A stretch of DNA of 64,000 nucleotides, from contig OV050030.1 of the NCBI GenBank assembly GCA_920105625.2, forward strand, positions 322,572,531-322,636,530, given 5' to 3'. Position 1 is the first letter of the stretch, and the number at the start of each line of letters is the position of its first letter. The notes below the pieces were generated by a model. That model was not told the DNA's origin. It searched no databases and saw only the letters and a program-made list of their open reading frames with translations. A program made the position numbers and the translations under genes. Shown here in pieces: positions 1-11,363 of the stretch. This stretch comes from Clusia tigrina (Eukaryota > Arthropoda > Insecta > Diptera > Clusiidae).

Positions 1-631
1 TCTTTTTTTATTGTTTTTGTTTTTCAACAACCGCAAACAATTATTTTATCCGCGTCTGACTTTGTCGTTCGCACACCGAAAGAGAAAACGAAAAATGAAT
101 GATTGAAGACTGTCGGTGCAAAGATACTGCACATATACATGAGGATGATGTAAGCAATGCAGTAACGTGTCGGGGCCGCTTAATAGCCTTTGTCCATTGC
201 CGCATTCTCTCTTTAATTTCAGCAAAATGTAGCCAAGCGAAAAAGACGGACGCATATATATGCAAAACAATAATGGTTTGATGTATGTACGTTTTTTTGA
301 CAATGCGGTCACATTTTGGAATTTAGTTAAATTCATAAGAGTTATTATTGTTTTGATAGATAAGGTTTTACAAAAAGAAAATCTTGTTTCTCGCGCAAAA
401 AAATTAATTGGAAGTAATTCCCTTGAAGTGCAGTCGCGATCGAACGAAGTTTGAATATTTTACAAATACTGTGAATGTTCAGAAAAAAATAAGAAGTCCA
501 GTAAAACAAAGAGCCAAAGAGCGACGAAATTAGCTACAGTATTTATTGAATCTGGGATTCCTTTAGGGAACTGGAACATCCAAGCATTAAAAAGTTATTT
601 TTACAACGCACAGTGTGAGATTTTGTACATC
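1..631. other. AT-rich DNA with no recognisable gene
   Basis: Several short overlapping reading frames occur on both strands between 41 and 454. None shows a recognisable domain, conserved motif or coding-like composition. I see no RNA gene or tandem repeat here. Confidence 0.6.
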
Positions 632-710
632 TACGAGGGCGGATTGATATTGAAGCTACGTAAGTAGGAAAAAAACATTTTTTTTTTCAAAAACCATTTG
701 TTTCTCAACA
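632..710 (-). mobile_element. Truncated mariner end (TIR plus 3' UTR remnant)
   Basis: The segment starts with TACGAGGGCGGATTGATATT and continues through the A/T-rich stretch and a CCATTTGTTTCTCAACA block. This matches the left end of the larger mariner at 2182 almost base for base, including the part just beyond its transposase stop codon. Similarity ends near 710. There is no opposite end nearby, so this is a broken copy. Strand is given by analogy with the larger copy, whose transposase lies on the minus strand. Confidence 0.75.
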
Positions 711-882
711 ACCATTTAAAGTATTCAAAATAAGATTTCCAAAAACTTTGGAAACGATCTGCATCAAATTTATCAGCCTATACGATGCAACTCCCTCTTG
801 TGGGCTTTTAGAATTAGAAATACTCGTATTACAGCGACTTTCTCTTGGTGAGCATGCCTTAAAACTTAATAATATATTTTAG
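709..882 (+). pseudogene. Possible hAT transposase C-terminal remnant
   Basis: An open stretch reads on the plus strand directly from the end of the mariner fragment to a TAG at 880-882. It contains FPKTLETICIKFISLYDATPS followed by ELEILVLQRLSLGEHAL. The layout (aromatic-Pro-x-L, an IKF/KY-like helix, a TPSS-like turn, then an R-x-S-L segment) resembles the hAT dimerisation domain. The expected E-R-x-F-S signature is not intact. It is short and there is no start codon. This is a weak family assignment from pattern alone and could be chance. Confidence 0.25.
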
Positions 883-1143
883 ATAATATATTTTATAGCT
901 TTATGCAGTTTTTTTATTAAGATGTTTGTGCATATCATTAGTTACTTCTATTACCTTAATAGGTGAAATATGATACTTCCAATTGACCCGAAGCTTCCTA
1001 AAACTCAACAGCAGGATTTGGGAAACGACTTATAATAATAAGGGAATAATCCCATGCCACATCTTAAGAAGCAATTTCTAGGAACTAATCTGATTACACA
1101 GAAGTAAATAACGTCTGGGATTTTATTTCTGAGTGATGGCCAG
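883..1143. other. AT-rich DNA, nothing recognised
   Basis: No convincing coding potential or repeat structure was seen between the two stray mariner ends. Confidence 0.5.
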
Positions 1144-1190
1144 TACGAGGGCGGATTGATATTGAAGCTACCTAGGTAGGAAAAAAGGTA
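1144..1190. mobile_element. Stray mariner terminal inverted repeat
   Basis: About 40 bases beginning TACGAGGGCGGATTGATATT and running through GAAGCTACCTAGGTAGG match the mariner TIR. It has the same orientation as the TIRs at 632 and 2182. Nothing of the transposase follows, so it is a solo end rather than a hairpin-type MITE. Confidence 0.7.
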
Positions 1191-2181
1191 GAAAGCTCAT
1201 TTGCTCTCTTACTCAGACAATCTCTATCTGCTTGCAGATCCTCTTCCTGTCTGAAAATTTCCGATACTCGTTCCTCTCTGATCTGTTCTGAACGGCGATC
1301 GGTGCCTGAGCTGCTTTTTCCAGAAGTGATAGATTCCCCCTAAACTAGCTTCATTTGAAAACAACGTGGTAGATCTTTCTTCGTCTTTAAATTTAAAATT
1401 TTTATTTCGTTTCAAATGTAAACTAACTAAAATGCGTAACAATTTAACAACAAACTTCTTTTTACTAAAAATAAAAAGCTATACATCCAATCAAAGAAAC
1501 ATTACTCCGTATAAAATATAAAAGAAACCGTGGTGTAATACCAAACAGAAATCAAAATAGTTTCAATTACATAGACAAACAAATTATACTTAACTTCTGA
1601 ATTTGAATACAAATTATATAAATATTTTATGTTTCCGTTCGTTTTTGTTAGTGTTCCCCAATAACTGATAATTTCTAACATCTAACTGAATAAAGTGATA
1701 ACTTCAACGAATTTATTCTCCCGCTTACCTCCATTTCTGTTTGATAGTAAATGTGATAGTGATAGTAAAAGAATAAAATTTGGCATAATAAAAATTGGCA
1801 CCGTTTAGAACACGTCTTATCGATATTTTGGAACCTTCTTATAATCGCGCCTATTTCCTGTTTTGTTGCTGTGAATTCCTGACAGTATCCGCAATAGCGT
1901 AATCTAAAATCGTACATTATTATTTCACTAACTACTTAAAAACTGTATTTTAAAGTAGAATACTATACCATTCTACTTATGTTCAATCGTCTTTCCCTCC
2001 TATATTACTGGACTTATTATTCTATTACTATATCCGGAGGAAAATAGGACAGGACTATTCATTGATTATACGCCCGAATAGGGCTCCGACTTTATTCTTA
2101 ATTGTATTATACCATTGGACGAATTTTCTTCATTATTTTTCATTTTTTGTTTAAAGTCCCTTTATTCACGGGCAAGGCTGA
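1191..2181. other. AT-rich DNA without recognisable gene
   Basis: The longest frames here are 72 aa (1224-1442, minus) and 80 aa (1675-1917, minus). Neither contains a motif I recognise. The latter is rich in Tyr, Ile and Phe codons as expected from AT-rich non-coding DNA. Confidence 0.5.
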
Positions 2182-3310
2182 TACGAGGGCGAATTGATAT
2201 TGAAGCTACCTAAGTAGGAAAAAAACGTTTTTTTTTTCAAAAACCATTTATTTCTCAACATAGTCTCCTTTTACTTCGACACACTTAGTAAGACGATATT
2301 CCAACTTTTTTATACCATCTGAATAATACGATTTCGGGAACCCCTCAAAATACGCGTTAGTTTCGGTAATCACTTCTTCGTTTGAGATGAATCTTTTTCC
2401 TGCGAGCCATTTTTTCAAGTTTGGAAACAGGAAAAAGTCACTAGGAGCTAAGTCTGGACTATAAGGTGGATGATTAACCAATTCGAAGTGTATTTCACGT
2501 AATTTTAGCATCGTATCTAATGCTGTGTGAACCGGTGCGTTGTCTTGAAGAAAGAGCACTTTTTTCTTCTTTAAATGTGGACGTTTTTCCTTGATTGCAT
2601 CAATCAATTGATCCAATAATGCACGATAATACTTTCCTGTGATTGTGGATCCTTTTTCAAGATAATCGATGAGCAATATTCCGTGTGCATCCCAAAATAC
2701 AGTGGCCATAACCTTGCCAGCCGATTTCACTGCTTTCGCCTTCTTCGGACCACTTCCAACAGCTTCCACCCATTGTTTCGATTGATTTTTGGTTTCAGGT
2801 GTGTAGTGGTGGACCCACGTTTCATCAACAGTTATTAATCGACGCCAAAAATCAACAGGATTACGCTTTTACTTGACTCGGCGATCATTCATAACGATAT
2901 CGAGGATTTTCTTGATATTTTCTTCAGTAACCACCTCTTTTGGCCTTCCTGTTGATGGTATTGTTGCAGTGCTTGTTCGGCCGCGTTTAGATTCAGCAAT
3001 ACAATATTTTACCATTTAATCTGACGGAGCAGACTCACCGTAATGTTTATCGAGCTTTTCTTTTGTCTCTTTCGCCGTTTTCCCTTTCAAATAATAGTGT
3101 TTAATCACTGCACGAAATTCGTTTTTTCCATTTTTCAAGAAACACAAAAGTTGCTTACTTCAAACGACTACAACAAATAAACTAATCGATGAATTTGGGT
3201 GAAATTTTAACAGCTGAAAATTAACAGATCGCAATTTCTAAAAAAAAAAAATTTTTGTGTTTGTGCTGCCATCTAGCGCTAGGTAGCTTCAATATTAATC
3301 CGCCCTCGTA
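2182..3310 (-). mobile_element. Internally deleted mariner element (irritans-like)
   Basis: The element is bounded by TA dinucleotides (2182-2183 and 3309-3310) and by inverted termini. The left end begins CGAGGGCGAATTGATATTGA, and the right end is its near-complement ending ATTAATCCGCCCTCG. The body is about 1.13 kb, shorter than the roughly 1.3 kb usual for the family. The shortfall is explained by a missing block in the transposase. TA flanks fit mariner target-site duplication. It cannot be autonomous because its transposase is broken. Confidence 0.9.
2248..3131 (-). pseudogene. Mariner transposase, degenerate
   Basis: The C-terminal 173 residues (2248-2769) are open. They contain FLQDNAPVH and HPPYSPDLAPSDFF, whose Asp residues are 34 apart as in the DD34D family. 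The first Asp lies just upstream in VDETWVHHY. Further upstream, the N-terminal helix-turn-helix region is readable (KGKTAKETKEKLDKHYG, RGRTST, GRPKEVV). It is broken by TAA at 3016-3018, TAA at 2869-2871, and an apparent one-base loss in the A run just after the ATG at 3129-3131. About 50 residues between NDRRVK and the first catalytic Asp are missing. Family assignment is firm; the protein cannot be functional. Confidence 0.9.
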
Positions 3311-3551
3311 GCTCGCCAAAATTAATAACTTTCTAACCGTTACAGCTACATCATAAAAATTTCAAACAGTGGTGCAGAAAATATCCCCATTTGCCCACTG
3401 CAACGCCTACTCCCATATAAAGCATAATTTTGTCATATTGTAAGTTTATTTGTAGGTGAAGTAGCCTTGGCCTATCCTATTATTCTAGATTTTGGTTATT
3501 TATATAAAAAATACAGTTTTTATTTTGCTTTTCATGTACTTTTATTAATAT
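3311..3551. other. AT-rich spacer
   Basis: The DNA between the mariner right end and the next pseudogene shows no motif or repeat that I can support. Confidence 0.5.
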
Positions 3552-4560
3552 TTATTCGGAGTCCAAAATATCTTCAATCAGCTCAGGAGTTTTTAAAAGT
3601 TCCATAGCCTTTGAAGTTAACGCTCGTCTTTTTATATTGTGCGCCTGTCGAACACTGTTTATAACTGGGTCTGATGCTATAAGCTATCGATGTAAAAAAT
3701 CTGAATTATTCACTTCTCTAGACGTTTTTCTAGCGAAAGCCAGACGGGCATGCTTTATTTATTTATTTCAAGCTTCCTCAGATATTTCCCCAATAGGTTG
3801 TAATCAGTTTGAAATAATATGAGCCGACCGTTATGAACAGTTACTGGCATTTTATACCATGAATAATGCTTTAGGTAAATCGAAGTAGTCTCTACATTGT
3901 ATTTTTCAAACAAGAATTCATTTACTGGAAAGCCTGATGCTAAACCTTCTAAAATAGTAACAAAACGTTTCAAATCTATATTAATGTCCGTAATATCTGA
4001 CGTGATTTCTGGATTGTTAAAAAACATCTAGCCGTATTTCACTCATTGTACTTTCCCGAATTTGGTTTCGGAAACATTCATTAAGAATCCTGTTTTGGCT
4101 TTAAAAGGTTTTTGTATGTAGGCTTTTCGCTTTGCAACCAGTTCTTTCTTATTTGCCAAGTGTGTACATCAAGCCTATATGATATAAACATTCCATAAAA
4201 CGAATCTTGTATTGGAATGGAAGAGGCCAAAACCTAGCATATTTCTATTGACTTCTCATACATTAACAGCACATTCATCGATCATAATAGGTGTATTAAT
4301 TATGTGACTTTGGATTGTTTGCTTCCAATATACACAAACGTGGATTGTAACTGACTTATCTTTTGTTCGATGTAATTCACTTCACGAGTGGTAACATAAG
4401 CAGTCTCTCTTTCTAACATAAAGTTTAATTTTTTATCAAAGGCACGTAGTTTCCATAAATTAATTCGACAATCAGATCCAGTTGCTAAATTACATTCAAC
4501 GAAGGTAACCTTCGCATTAATTGTCTCATCATTTTTAGTTACTTTCCAGATTCCAAGCAA
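3552..4560 (-). pseudogene. Degenerate transposase-like gene of an insect repeat family
   Basis: Reading the minus strand and switching frames gives a continuous protein-like path. The order is a segment with GSDCRINLWKL (4300-4560), then KIRFMECLYHIG, YRLDVHTWQIRKNW and KTGFLMNV (about 4060-4230), then 3755-4027 with ITDINIDLKRFVTILEGLASG and HYSWYKMPVTVH. A last frame (3552-3840) has PIGEISEEA, KHARLAFARKTSRE and LIASDPVI. These blocks fit an uncharacterised, repeated insect ORF family as I recall it. The S-E-E-A...N-K...ARK-SR block recalls the last catalytic Glu region of Transib/RAG1-like transposases, but that link is inference. At least two frameshifts and several stops are visible, so it is dead. 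Confidence 0.6.
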
Positions 4561-4763
4561 CTAGCGCCTTGTAATTCCTGACATCTTATCACGTTAAAGC
4601 TCTTAAAATGAAAATGCGCAACTTTGCGCAGCTACTTTTTTGAATTTCTAGTAGTTTAATATATTTACTTAAAGCTTTAACATGATTTGCACAATAACAC
4701 TGCGGGAATACACAGTTAAAAGCTTACCCGAAGACTTTAAACGAAATAAAATCACTTCGAAGT
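4561..4763. other. AT-rich flank of the non-LTR array
   Basis: This is unique-looking AT-rich DNA with no gene seen. It forms the left border of the tandem array. Confidence 0.5.
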
Positions 4764-4780
4764 ATTATTATTATTATTAT
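4764..4780 (-). repeat. (ATT)n tract, 3' tail of non-LTR copy 1
   Basis: Seventeen bases of ATT repeat abut the 3' end of the non-LTR element. Read on the element's strand this is a (TAA)n tail, typical of I/LOA/R1-like elements. It marks a genuine reverse-transcription 3' end at the left border of the array. The other copies show only a short, degenerate TTATTACT at this place. Confidence 0.75.
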
Positions 4781-6876
4781 CGTTGCGGGGATGTTGCACT
4801 GCGACCTATAAGATCTATTGTGCCCCCTTCGTGGACCTAGAGTATTTCTCTTAGCCCAATTCCCTCGATGAATTGGAGTATTGGTCCTACTTCACAGAGT
4901 CTGAGTTCGTCATCGAGTATGATGAATACGCCAAGGTGTTTCCTTCTCTTGTGCATCAGGGCGAGGCAAGTTCCTAACACATGTTGTGCGGTCTCGTCCT
5001 CTTTTTTGGAGAACCTACAAAGAGAATCAGGGAAAATTCCCAGTTTTGTAAGGTGATAATTCAACCTACAATGTCCTGTTAACAGTCCCGTAATGATTCT
5101 CAAGTTGTTCTTCGTTAGATTCATACAGACCTCGTAGCGTTTTGCGTTGTATGTCTATAGCGCTAATTTGGAATGTGATAACCCCGGTAATTTTTCCCAG
5201 TATAATCTTCTTTGTATATCCTCTTCTTCCCGGATAATACGGGAGATGTTACCAGATCCTAATCCACAGAGTGGTTCGGGTCCTACAAATGGAGATGATG
5301 CTCCTTTCCTGGCAAGTTTGTCTGCCATCTCGTTTCCATTAATCCCTACATGCCCCGGAACCCATAGAATCCACACCTGATTGAGTTGGCCTAGGATGTT
5401 CAGCGTATCAATGCACTTCATTACCAGTTTTGATGTAACTTGGTGAGATTTAAGTGCTTTGATAGCTGCCTGGCTGTCAGTCAGTATTGCTATTCTGCGA
5501 TTCCGATAGTTTCGTTCGAGATTAAAGTGCGCACATCTATCTATCGCGTATACTTCCGCATGAAAAATAGAGGTGTTCTTACCTGAAGGTTCAGAGTATC
5601 TTTTCCCTGTCCAAATACACCCGCCCCGGCTCCATCGTCACTGAGTGAGCCGTCAGTGTACCATGTCATCATGTACTGGTCTACCTTGTATGTTTCTGAT
5701 ATACCTTCCCAATCTTTTTTATTACTAAGTTCAGTTTTAAAATGTTTCTTAAAGCTGAACGTTGGGAGTATGGAGTCCTTTGGCATCGAGATTTCAGGAA
5801 GTTGCTTAACGAGAAGTTCTATCTTCCTGTGCTGGTGTTGTTTCCAGCCACCCTCAAAATCGCCCTCCTCGCTTGGGACTGGATATAAATATGAAGAGGA
5901 GTGAGATCCAAGAGTACCTCCATTGATACAGTTGGACATGTTTGCATAGCTCCCGTAACACATACATATGCAAGTCTTTGTATCTTGCTAAGAGTGTTAA
6001 TTACTGTCTGCTGATTCGTGCAGTTTTCCCAGACTAATGCCACATAGGTTATCATTGGCCTGACAATTGCTGTGTATATCCATCGCAGGATTTTTGGTGT
6101 ACAGCCCCAACTTTTGCCCGCAATAGTTCTACACGTCATGAAAGTTTTGATAGCTTTCTGTTGAATTTGCTCAATGTGGGTTTTCCACAGTAATTTTTGG
6201 TCTAAGACGATACCCAAGAATTTTGCTTCTTTCTGAAGTTCTATCTCTATACCGTCTAAACGGATAGGTTTAAGATGCGCGAGTTTATACTTTCTTGTGA
6301 ATGGTACTAACGTTGTTTTTGCTGAATTAATATTCAGCCCAACCTTGGCGCACCATCTCTTCGTTAGTTTAAGTCCTAGCTGAATTCTATCACATAGAGT
6401 ATCCTCAAATTTGCCTCTACAGATGATGGCTATGTCGTCCGCATAGCCCTGAAATGACAGACCATTGTTTTCTAGTTCTACCAATAGCTCGTCTACTACT
6501 ATACTCCACATAAGTGATAGCACACCTCCTTGTGGGCAACCCCGTGTGGTGTTAGCGGTTATATTTCCTGTACTAGTTGGTATATCTACCTTCTTGGTAT
6601 GAAGCATATTGCTCATCCAAGAAGCTAGAGTATTGTCAACCCCTCTTCTTGTAAGAGCTCTTCTGATAGCGTCATGTGAAGTATTGTCAAAAGCACCTTC
6701 TATGTCTAGGAAGGCGCATAGCGCCGTTTTCTCTTTCCTAAGCTATCCTGCAGTAAGTTCGTCAGTTGGTATAGTGCAGTTTCAGTGGAATGTCCTGCTC
6801 TATATGGATGCTGACAGGAGTGCAGCGGGTTTCGTATTAAAACCGTGGTCCGGATGTAGTTGTCTACTACCTTCTC
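4779..6876 (-). pseudogene. Non-LTR retrotransposon copy 1 (RT, RNase H, zinc knuckle), 5'-truncated
   Basis: This is the left-edge copy of an R1/LOA/I-like element, read right to left. An RT fragment (5819-6616) has RGCPQGGVLS and the catalytic GYADDIAII (about 6434-6445), then the thumb region IVRPMITYVALVWEN. RNase H follows with TWYTDGSLSDDGAGAG, TDSQAA and WVPGHVGINGNEMAD. A cysteine segment CRFSKKEDETAQHVLGTC closes the ORF (4837-5124). Here its second Cys is Ser, while copy 9 has CRFCKK. Frame breaks lie near 5140, 5610, 5880 and 6740, so no full ORF remains. The 5' end stops abruptly at 6876, at the junction shared with all inner copies. Unlike those, this copy lacks both internal deletions. 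Confidence 0.85.
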
Positions 6877-8635
6877 ATATGGTTGTCAATTATATGTATT
6901 CTTGATTGCACATTCTTACAATTAAAAATTTATCCGGTAAAAACTTGTAAGTTGTCTATTAACCATTTGACACTTTACTCTTTCATTTTCTCTCTCGATG
7001 TAATTTTTTGGTGTAAGCGAACGCCTCACATACAAAAATGATGATAATCTGTATAAATTTGTTGTGAAGTGTTACCGCACCACTAGAATGATGCAGTGTG
7101 GTGGCCGCGGCTAGCTCACAGCAATGGTCGTGGTTCTTAATCCGCCACACTGCATCGGGTGGAGCAACACTACAACAAACTCCAACTCATTTTGCCGGTT
7201 CTCAGCCAGGCATCCTCCGCCTTGACGACAAGCGAGCCCGCCCCATAATTGCCGCCTTAGCCTAACATTTTAAATATATATTTAAACATAACTAAACATG
7301 CTACTTTTCTTAATAATTTAAATAAATAACATACCTACTTAATAATCTAAATAAATACCATATATACATATATAATTAGCTTTATCCTTATTTTTAGAGG
7401 GCGGGCGGCAGCCTCCTTTCTCCTCCGGCATCACAATTCAACTCCGATTCTTGAATGGGATGGGCCGGAAACAAGCAGTTATCACTCTATTCAGCACAAT
7501 CACTAATCAATGTAAAATTGTACTTGAATTCAAACAATTTTTTTTGGAACCGTTCACACTTTTACTGTATCGGAACAAATAACAGGAACAACCGACGAGA
7601 CGAGAGAATTTCTAAACAGCAAAATCCGGACTTTGTGGCAATTTGAATATTTTCAGTACAGGAATGTAAAAAAGGTTATTTTTCTCTCTCAAATGAGCCT
7701 AATTGAAATAAGTTGTTCGAATAAAACACTCTAATTCAATTTATATTATTTTTTGCTAACTTCAGTGCACAGTCACACAATAAACAATTAATCCGAATAC
7801 ATCCACAGTAAAAACACAAATTTTAAACGCGCGCGGCAACAAAATTAATTTAAACAACTTTCTTCCCAAACACTTTAAACGGCACAGAGACCGTTTTTTC
7901 CCTACCACTGCCTTAAATGTTTTTTCCCTTTTTCCTTAAAACCGTATTTTCCATATCCTCGGCCTCTTCCGCTATTCCATCGTAGGTAGGTCTCGTAGGT
8001 TATTGACTGGCCGCATTCACTAGAAAAGCGGACAAGTGGAAGTAAGAAACGAAGGATAGAATCAAAACAAACATACAGACGGTAGACGCCAAAAACCACG
8101 ATCGCAACAGAAGTTAACTTAAATTGTAATTTAACTTCTGAAACTGTGATCGAGTAATCAATAAGGAATAAATCTAGGAAATAAATTGGAACTGTAATTA
8201 TTGATTGTGCCGTAGAAACAGATAAGGCCACTTCATTTATTTAGTGAAATTTATCGCTTTCGAATCGGAACCCGATTTGTGAATATTTCGCAGCTGATTC
8301 AGTAGAGGGAACGCTGATGTCTAGAAGCATTATAAGATAAGTACGAAGATAGATATTAATAAGACTAATCGATAGACGGCATCCAGTAAAGTTACGCATA
8401 ACGATCACTAGGTCGACCTCTCGATAATCTACTATTGAAATATTACCTGTGGTACCAAATTGGGTTATATTTTCAACTAAATTTCTTTTCAATTATTTGT
8501 TCTGTCCTCGTTACGGGTCGTTTTATATAAATTCCTGCTATAACATATTTTTTTAAGTGATTTGATGTAGAATGCATTGTATAAGACATATTGAATTTAT
8601 TCTACTTCCAAAAATTTATCAGATATTTTATTACT
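6877..8635. repeat. Array spacer 1 (1759 bp)
   Basis: This is the first of eight copies of a non-element spacer. It holds an imperfect palindrome (about 7059-7179) whose core arms are 7090-7104 and 7142-7156, with one mismatch in 15. There is an exact 10-bp inverted repeat CAGAAGTTAA/TTAACTTCTG at 8108-8140. Three short frames (63, 109 and 83 aa) recur in the array, and the 63-aa frame is absent from some units. They lack motifs and are probably not genes. The left boundary is the 5' truncation point of copy 1, and the right boundary is the 3' end of copy 2. Confidence 0.85.
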
Positions 8636-9604
8636 ATCGTTGAGGGGATGTTGCACTGCGACCTATAAGATCTATTGTGCCCCCTTCGTGGACCTAGAGT
8701 ATTTCTCTTAGCCCAATTCCCTCGATGAATTGGAGTATTGGTCCTACTTCACAGAGTCTGAGTTCGTCATCGAGTATGATGAATACGCCAAGGTGTTTCC
8801 AAATGGAGATGATGCTCCTTTCTTGGCAAGTTTGTCTGCCATCTCGTTTCCATTAATCCCTACATGCCCCGGAACCCATAGAATCCACACCTGATTGAGT
8901 TGGCCTAGCTGCCTGGCTGTCAGTCAGTATTGCTATTCTGCGATTCCGATTGTTTCGTTCGAGATTAAAGTGCGCACATCTATCTATCGCGTATACTTCC
9001 GCTTGAAAAATAGAGGTGTTCTTACCTGAAGGTTCAGAGTATTTTTTCCCTGGTCCAAATACATCCGCCCCGGCTCCATCGTCACTGAGTGAGCCGTCAG
9101 TGTACCATGTCATCATGTATTGGTCTACCTTGTATGTTTCTGATATACCTTCCCAATCTTTTTTATTACTAAGTTCAGTTTTAAAATGTTTCTTAAAGCT
9201 GAACGTTGGGAGTATGGAGTCCTTTGGCATCGAGATTTCAGGAAGTTGCTTAACGAGAAGTTCTATCTTCCTGTGCTGGTGTTGTTTCCAGCCACCCTCA
9301 AAATCGCCCTCCTCGCTTGGGACTGGATATAAATATGAAGAATGAGATCCAAGAGTACCTCCATTGATACAGTTGGACATGTTCGCATAGCTCCCGTAAC
9401 ACATACACATGCAAGTCTTTGTATCTTGCTAAGAGTGTTAATTACTGTCTGCTGATTCGTGCAGTTTTCCCAGACTAATGCCACATAGGTTATCATTGGC
9501 CTGACAATTGCTGTGTATATCCATCGCAGGATTTTTGGTGTACAGCCCCAACTTTTGCCCGCAATAGTTCTACACGTCATGAAAGTTTTGTCTACTACCT
9601 TCTC
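8636..9604 (-). pseudogene. Non-LTR fragment copy 2 (969 bp)
   Basis: This copy carries the two shared deletions, which join AAGGTGTTTCC to AAATGGAG and AAAGTTTTG to TCTACTACC. It also has a private 70-bp loss (GTTGGCCTA joined to GCTGCCTGG) that removes part of the RNase H. An open frame at 8853-9410 keeps TWYTDGSLSDDGAGA and FQAEVYAI but ends in scrambled sequence. It contains D-to-A-type drift (GADVFG). It is non-functional. Confidence 0.85.
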
Positions 9605-11363
9605 ATATGGTTGTCAATTATATGTATTCTTGATTGCACATTCTTACAATTAAAAATTTATCCGGTAAAAACTTGTAAGTTGTCTATTAACCATTTGACA
9701 CTTTACTCTTTCATTTTCTCTCTCGATGTAATTTTTTGGTGTAAGCGAACGCCTCACATACAAAAATGATGATAATCTGTATAAATTTGTTGTGAAGTGT
9801 TACCGCACCACTAGAATGATGCAGTGTGGTGGCCGCGGCTAGCTCACAGCAATGGTCGTGGTTCTTAATCCGCCACACTGCATCGGGTGGAGCAACACTA
9901 CAACAAACTCCAACTCATTTTGCCGGTTCTCAGCCAGGCATCCTCCGCCTTGACGACAAGCGAGCCCGCCCCATAATTGCCGCCTTAGCCTAACATTTTA
10001 AATATATATTTAAACATAACTAAACATGCTACTTTTCTTAATAATTTAAATAAATAACATACCTACTTAATAATCTAAATAAATACCATATATACATATA
10101 TAATTAGCTTTATCCTTATTTTTAGAGGGCGGGCGGCAGCCTCCTTTCTCCTCCGGCATCACAATTCAACTCCGATTCTTGAATGGGATGGGCCGGAAAC
10201 AAGCAGTTATCACTCTATTCAGCACAATCACTAATCAATGTAAAATTGTACTTGAATTCAAACAATTTTTTTTGGAACCGTTCACACTTTTACTGTATCG
10301 GAACAAATAACAGGAACAACCGACGAGACGAGAGAATTTCTAAACAGCAAAATCCGGACTTTGTGGCAATTTGAATATTTTCAGTACAGGAATGTAAAAA
10401 AGATTATTTTTCTCTCTCAAATGAGCCTAATTGAAATAAGTTGTTCGAATAAAACACTCTAATTCAATTTATATTATTTTTTGCTAACTTCAGTGCACAG
10501 TCACACAATAAACAATTAATCCGAATACATCCACAGTAAAAACACAAATTTTAAACGCGCGCGGCAACAAAATTAATTTAAACAACTTTCTTCCCAAACA
10601 CTTTAAACGGCACAGAGACCGTTTTTTCCCTACCACTGCCTTAAATGTTTTTTCCCTTTTTCCTTAAAACCGTATTTTCCATATCCTCGGCCTCTTCCGC
10701 TATTCCATCGTAGGTAGGTCTCGTAGGTTATTGACTGGCCGCATTCACTAGAAAAGCGGACAAGTGGAAGTAAGAAACGAAGGATAGAATCAAAACAAAC
10801 ATACAGACGGTAGACGCCAAAAACCACGATCGCAACAGAAGTTAACTTAAATTGTAATTTAACTTCTGAAACTGTGATCGAGTAATCAATAAGGAATAAA
10901 TCTAGGAAATAAATTGGAACTGTAATTATTGATTGTGCCGTAGAAACAGATAAGGCCACTTCATTTATTTAGTGAAATTTATCGCTTTCGAATCGGAACC
11001 CGATTTGTGAATATTTCGCAGCTGATTCAGTAGAGGGAACGCTGATGTCTAGAAGCATTATAAGATAAGTACGAAGATAGATATTAATAAGACTAATCGA
11101 TAGACGGCATCTAGTAAAGTTACGCATAACGATCACTAGGTCGACCTCTTGATAATCTACTATTGAAATATTACCTGTGGTACCAAATTGGGTTATATTT
11201 TCAATTAAATTTCTTTTCAATTATTTGTTCTGTCCTCGTTACGGGTCGTTTTATATAAATTCCTGCTATAACATATTTTTTTAAGTGATTTGATGTAGAA
11301 TGCATTGTATAAGACATATTGAATTTATTCTACTTCCAAAAATTTATCAGATATTTTATTACT
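9605..11363. repeat. Array spacer 2 (1759 bp)
   Basis: Same length and near-identical sequence to spacer 1. It carries AACAGCAAAATCC, the variant also seen in spacers 1 and 6. Confidence 0.85.

Noticed and set aside
41..454. Short overlapping frames at the left edge as a host gene
   Set aside because: Frames of 60-96 aa on both strands without motifs, splice-like structure or coding composition.
7902..8492. 109-aa and 83-aa minus-strand frames repeated in every spacer as possible genes
   Set aside because: They recur only because the spacer recurs. They have no motif, no homologue I recognise, and sit in AT-rich DNA with inverted repeats.
7070..8545. Possible solo BEL/Pao-type LTR within the spacer (TGTTACC...CTATAACA ends)
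   Set aside because: The ends look LTR-like, but flanking bases (TGAAG and TATTT) give no target duplication and I see no matching internal region. It would need a genome search for the same sequence flanking a BEL pol.
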